Positions 5,821 through 6,319 of a DNA stretch of 6,319 nucleotides are shown here, piece by piece. How positions within the stretch are numbered: the stretch's first letter is position 1; each line of letters begins with the position of its first letter. Where the stretch lies: NCBI GenBank assembly GCA_028709565.1, contig JAQVWU010000185.1, positions 1-6,319 of the forward strand, written 5' to 3'. The stretch comes from Eubacteriales bacterium. GTDB lineage: Bacteria > Bacillota > Clostridia > Oscillospirales > CAG-272. The notes beneath the pieces are model-generated. The model was not told the origin of the DNA and made no database searches. It was given only the letters and a program-made list of their open reading frames with translations. The position numbers were made by a program, and so were the translations under genes.

Positions 5821-5848
5821 AAACGCGCAGATAGTGAAACGCGTTTCA
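5821..5848 (-). repeat. Inverted repeat and 14-bp palindrome in the Gly-Cys tRNA spacer
   Basis: In the 95-bp spacer, AAACGCG (5821-5827) pairs with CGCGTTT (5840-5846) around 12 nt, and the right arm lies in a perfect 14-bp palindrome TGAAACGCGTTTCA (5835-5848). Read on the minus strand the stem is followed by UUGUUUC, so it could be a leaky terminator or an RNA-processing stem. I found no clear promoter for tRNA-Cys after it, which argues for read-through. The rest of the spacer shows nothing recognisable. Confidence 0.45.
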
Positions 5849-5895
5849 TACATAAACCGCGTAATTGGGATATATGAAGGGGGTCGACAAATATC

Positions 5896-5971
5896 TGGAG
5901 CGGATTACGGGGCTCGAACCCGCCACCTCGACCTTGGCAAGGTCGCGCTCTACCAAATGAGCTAAATCCGC
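5896..5971 (-). tRNA. tRNA-Gly(GCC), proximal copy
   Basis: This is a 76-nt cloverleaf on the minus strand, identical over its full length to the copy at 5540-5615: acceptor GCGGATT/AATCCGC, anticodon loop TTGCCAA (GCC, glycine) and encoded CCA. The flanking bases differ, so the identity stops at the gene borders. It is transcribed after tRNA-Phe and before tRNA-Cys. Confidence 0.97.
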
Positions 5972-5976
5972 ACGGA

Positions 5977-5997
5977 ACACGGGACCGGATACCGTGT
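5977..5997 (-). repeat. Short hairpin in the Phe-Gly tRNA spacer
   Basis: ACACGG (5977-5982) and CCGTGT (5992-5997) form a 6-bp stem with a 9-nt loop, in the 50-bp spacer between tRNA-Phe and the proximal tRNA-Gly. There is no U-run after it on the minus strand, so a processing or pausing stem is more likely than a terminator. Confidence 0.35.
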
Positions 5998-6021
5998 GTA
6001 AGTTATTGCAGGAAAACGTGT

Positions 6022-6097
6022 TGGTGCCTCCGGTCGGAATTGAACCAACGACACGTGGATTTTCAGTCCACTGCTCTACCAACTGAGCTACAGAGGC
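6022..6097 (-). tRNA. tRNA-Phe(GAA)
   Basis: This is a 76-nt cloverleaf on the minus strand. The acceptor GCCTCTG pairs with CGGAGGC (one G-U pair), followed by discriminator A and encoded CCA. The anticodon stem GTGGA/TCCAC holds loop CTGAAAA with anticodon GAA for phenylalanine. The T-arm contains GGTTCAATTCC. A 16-bp spacer separates it from tRNA-Asp. Confidence 0.97.
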
Positions 6098-6113
6098 AAG
6101 TCACAAAAAAAAA

Positions 6114-6190
6114 TGGCGACCCGGATGGGACTCGAACCCACGACCTCTAGCGTGACAGGCTAGCGTTCTAACCAACTGAACTACCGGGCC
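6114..6190 (-). tRNA. tRNA-Asp(GTC)
   Basis: This is a 77-nt cloverleaf on the minus strand. The acceptor GGCCCGG pairs with CCGGGTC (one G-U pair), followed by discriminator G (G73, the aspartate identity base) and encoded CCA. The anticodon stem CTAGC/GCTAG holds loop CTGTCAC with anticodon GTC for aspartate. Confidence 0.97.
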
Positions 6191-6195
6191 GTATT

Positions 6196-6237
6196 GGATC
6201 TGCGACCGAAGAATTATAATTCTTTGACGTATGATCC
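6196..6237. repeat. 42-bp imperfect inverted repeat filling the Val-Asp tRNA spacer
   Basis: The outer arms GGATC (6196-6200) and GATCC (6233-6237) pair perfectly, then TGCG with CGTA after a one-base bulge, and the centre is a perfect 16-bp palindrome AAGAATTATAATTCTT (6209-6224), foldable as 6 bp around a TATA loop. Neither strand has a U-run after it, so it does not look like a terminator. The TATAAT inside has no -35 partner at the right distance. A processing stem for the tRNA precursor is the simplest guess. Confidence 0.5.
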
Positions 6238-6238
6238 T

Positions 6239-6314
6239 TGGTGGGAACAATAGGGCTTGAACCTATGACCCCCTGCTTGTAAGGCAGGTGCTCTCCCAGC
6301 TGAGCTATGCTCCC
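6239..6314 (-). tRNA. tRNA-Val(TAC)
   Basis: This is a 76-nt cloverleaf on the minus strand. The acceptor GGGAGCA pairs with TGTTCCC (one G-U pair), followed by discriminator A and encoded CCA. The anticodon stem CCTGC/GCAGG holds loop CTTACAA with anticodon TAC for valine. It is the first tRNA of the visible cluster in transcription order; the promoter, and perhaps more tRNAs, lie beyond the window edge 5 bp away. Confidence 0.97.
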
Positions 6315-6319
6315 ATATA

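Noticed and set aside
6213..6218. TATAAT between tRNA-Val and tRNA-Asp as an internal promoter
   Set aside because: The expected -35 position falls on CCAAGG at the tRNA-Val 3' end, which does not match; the TATAAT is explained by the palindrome centre.

Overview
The window looks like chromosomal DNA of a low-to-mid GC Gram-positive bacterium, most likely an uncultured member of the Clostridia (Oscillospiraceae/Ruminococcaceae-like). The reasons are strong GGAGG-type ribosome sites, sigma-A-like promoters with TATAAT boxes, tRNA genes that encode their own CCA ends, and proteins resembling clostridial families. This assignment is an inference from style, not a database match.

Layout. Bases 1-442 (+ strand) hold the C-terminal end of an extracellular solute-binding protein, probably from a sugar ABC transporter, whose start lies outside the window. 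Everything else reads on the minus strand. From left to right: a GT4-family glycosyltransferase (449-1618); a GH4-family alpha-galactosidase/alpha-glucosidase of the MelA type (1704-3119); an XRE-type helix-turn-helix regulator with a large helical C-terminal part (3246-4382); a LacX-like aldose 1-epimerase (4548-5414, GTG start); and a cluster of six tRNA genes (5540-6314). In transcription order the tRNAs are Val(UAC), Asp(GUC), Phe(GAA), Gly(GCC), Cys(GCA) and a second, identical Gly(GCC).

Transcription. The four minus-strand protein genes are separated by 85-165 bp gaps, each with its own candidate promoter, so they look like single units and not one operon. The clearest signals are a perfect TTGACA-17-TATAAT promoter in front of the last tRNA-Gly, a strong intrinsic terminator after it, and a strong intrinsic terminator after the epimerase gene. 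A two-part hairpin with a U-run between tRNA-Cys and the last tRNA-Gly suggests that this tRNA-Gly is a separate unit. No stretch over 300 bp lacks a gene.

Biology. The solute-binding protein, GH4 glycosidase and aldose epimerase would fit together in uptake and use of alpha-linked galactosides or glucosides: import, NAD/metal-dependent hydrolysis in the cytoplasm, and interconversion of sugar anomers. The XRE protein between the two sugar genes is a plausible local regulator. None of this is proven by the sequence. I see no mobile element, CRISPR array, phage gene or clearly new system. The points most worth checking are the independent tRNA-Gly unit, the inverted repeats in the tRNA spacers, the CHGV variant of the GH4 metal-site motif, and the inverted repeats at the XRE promoter.
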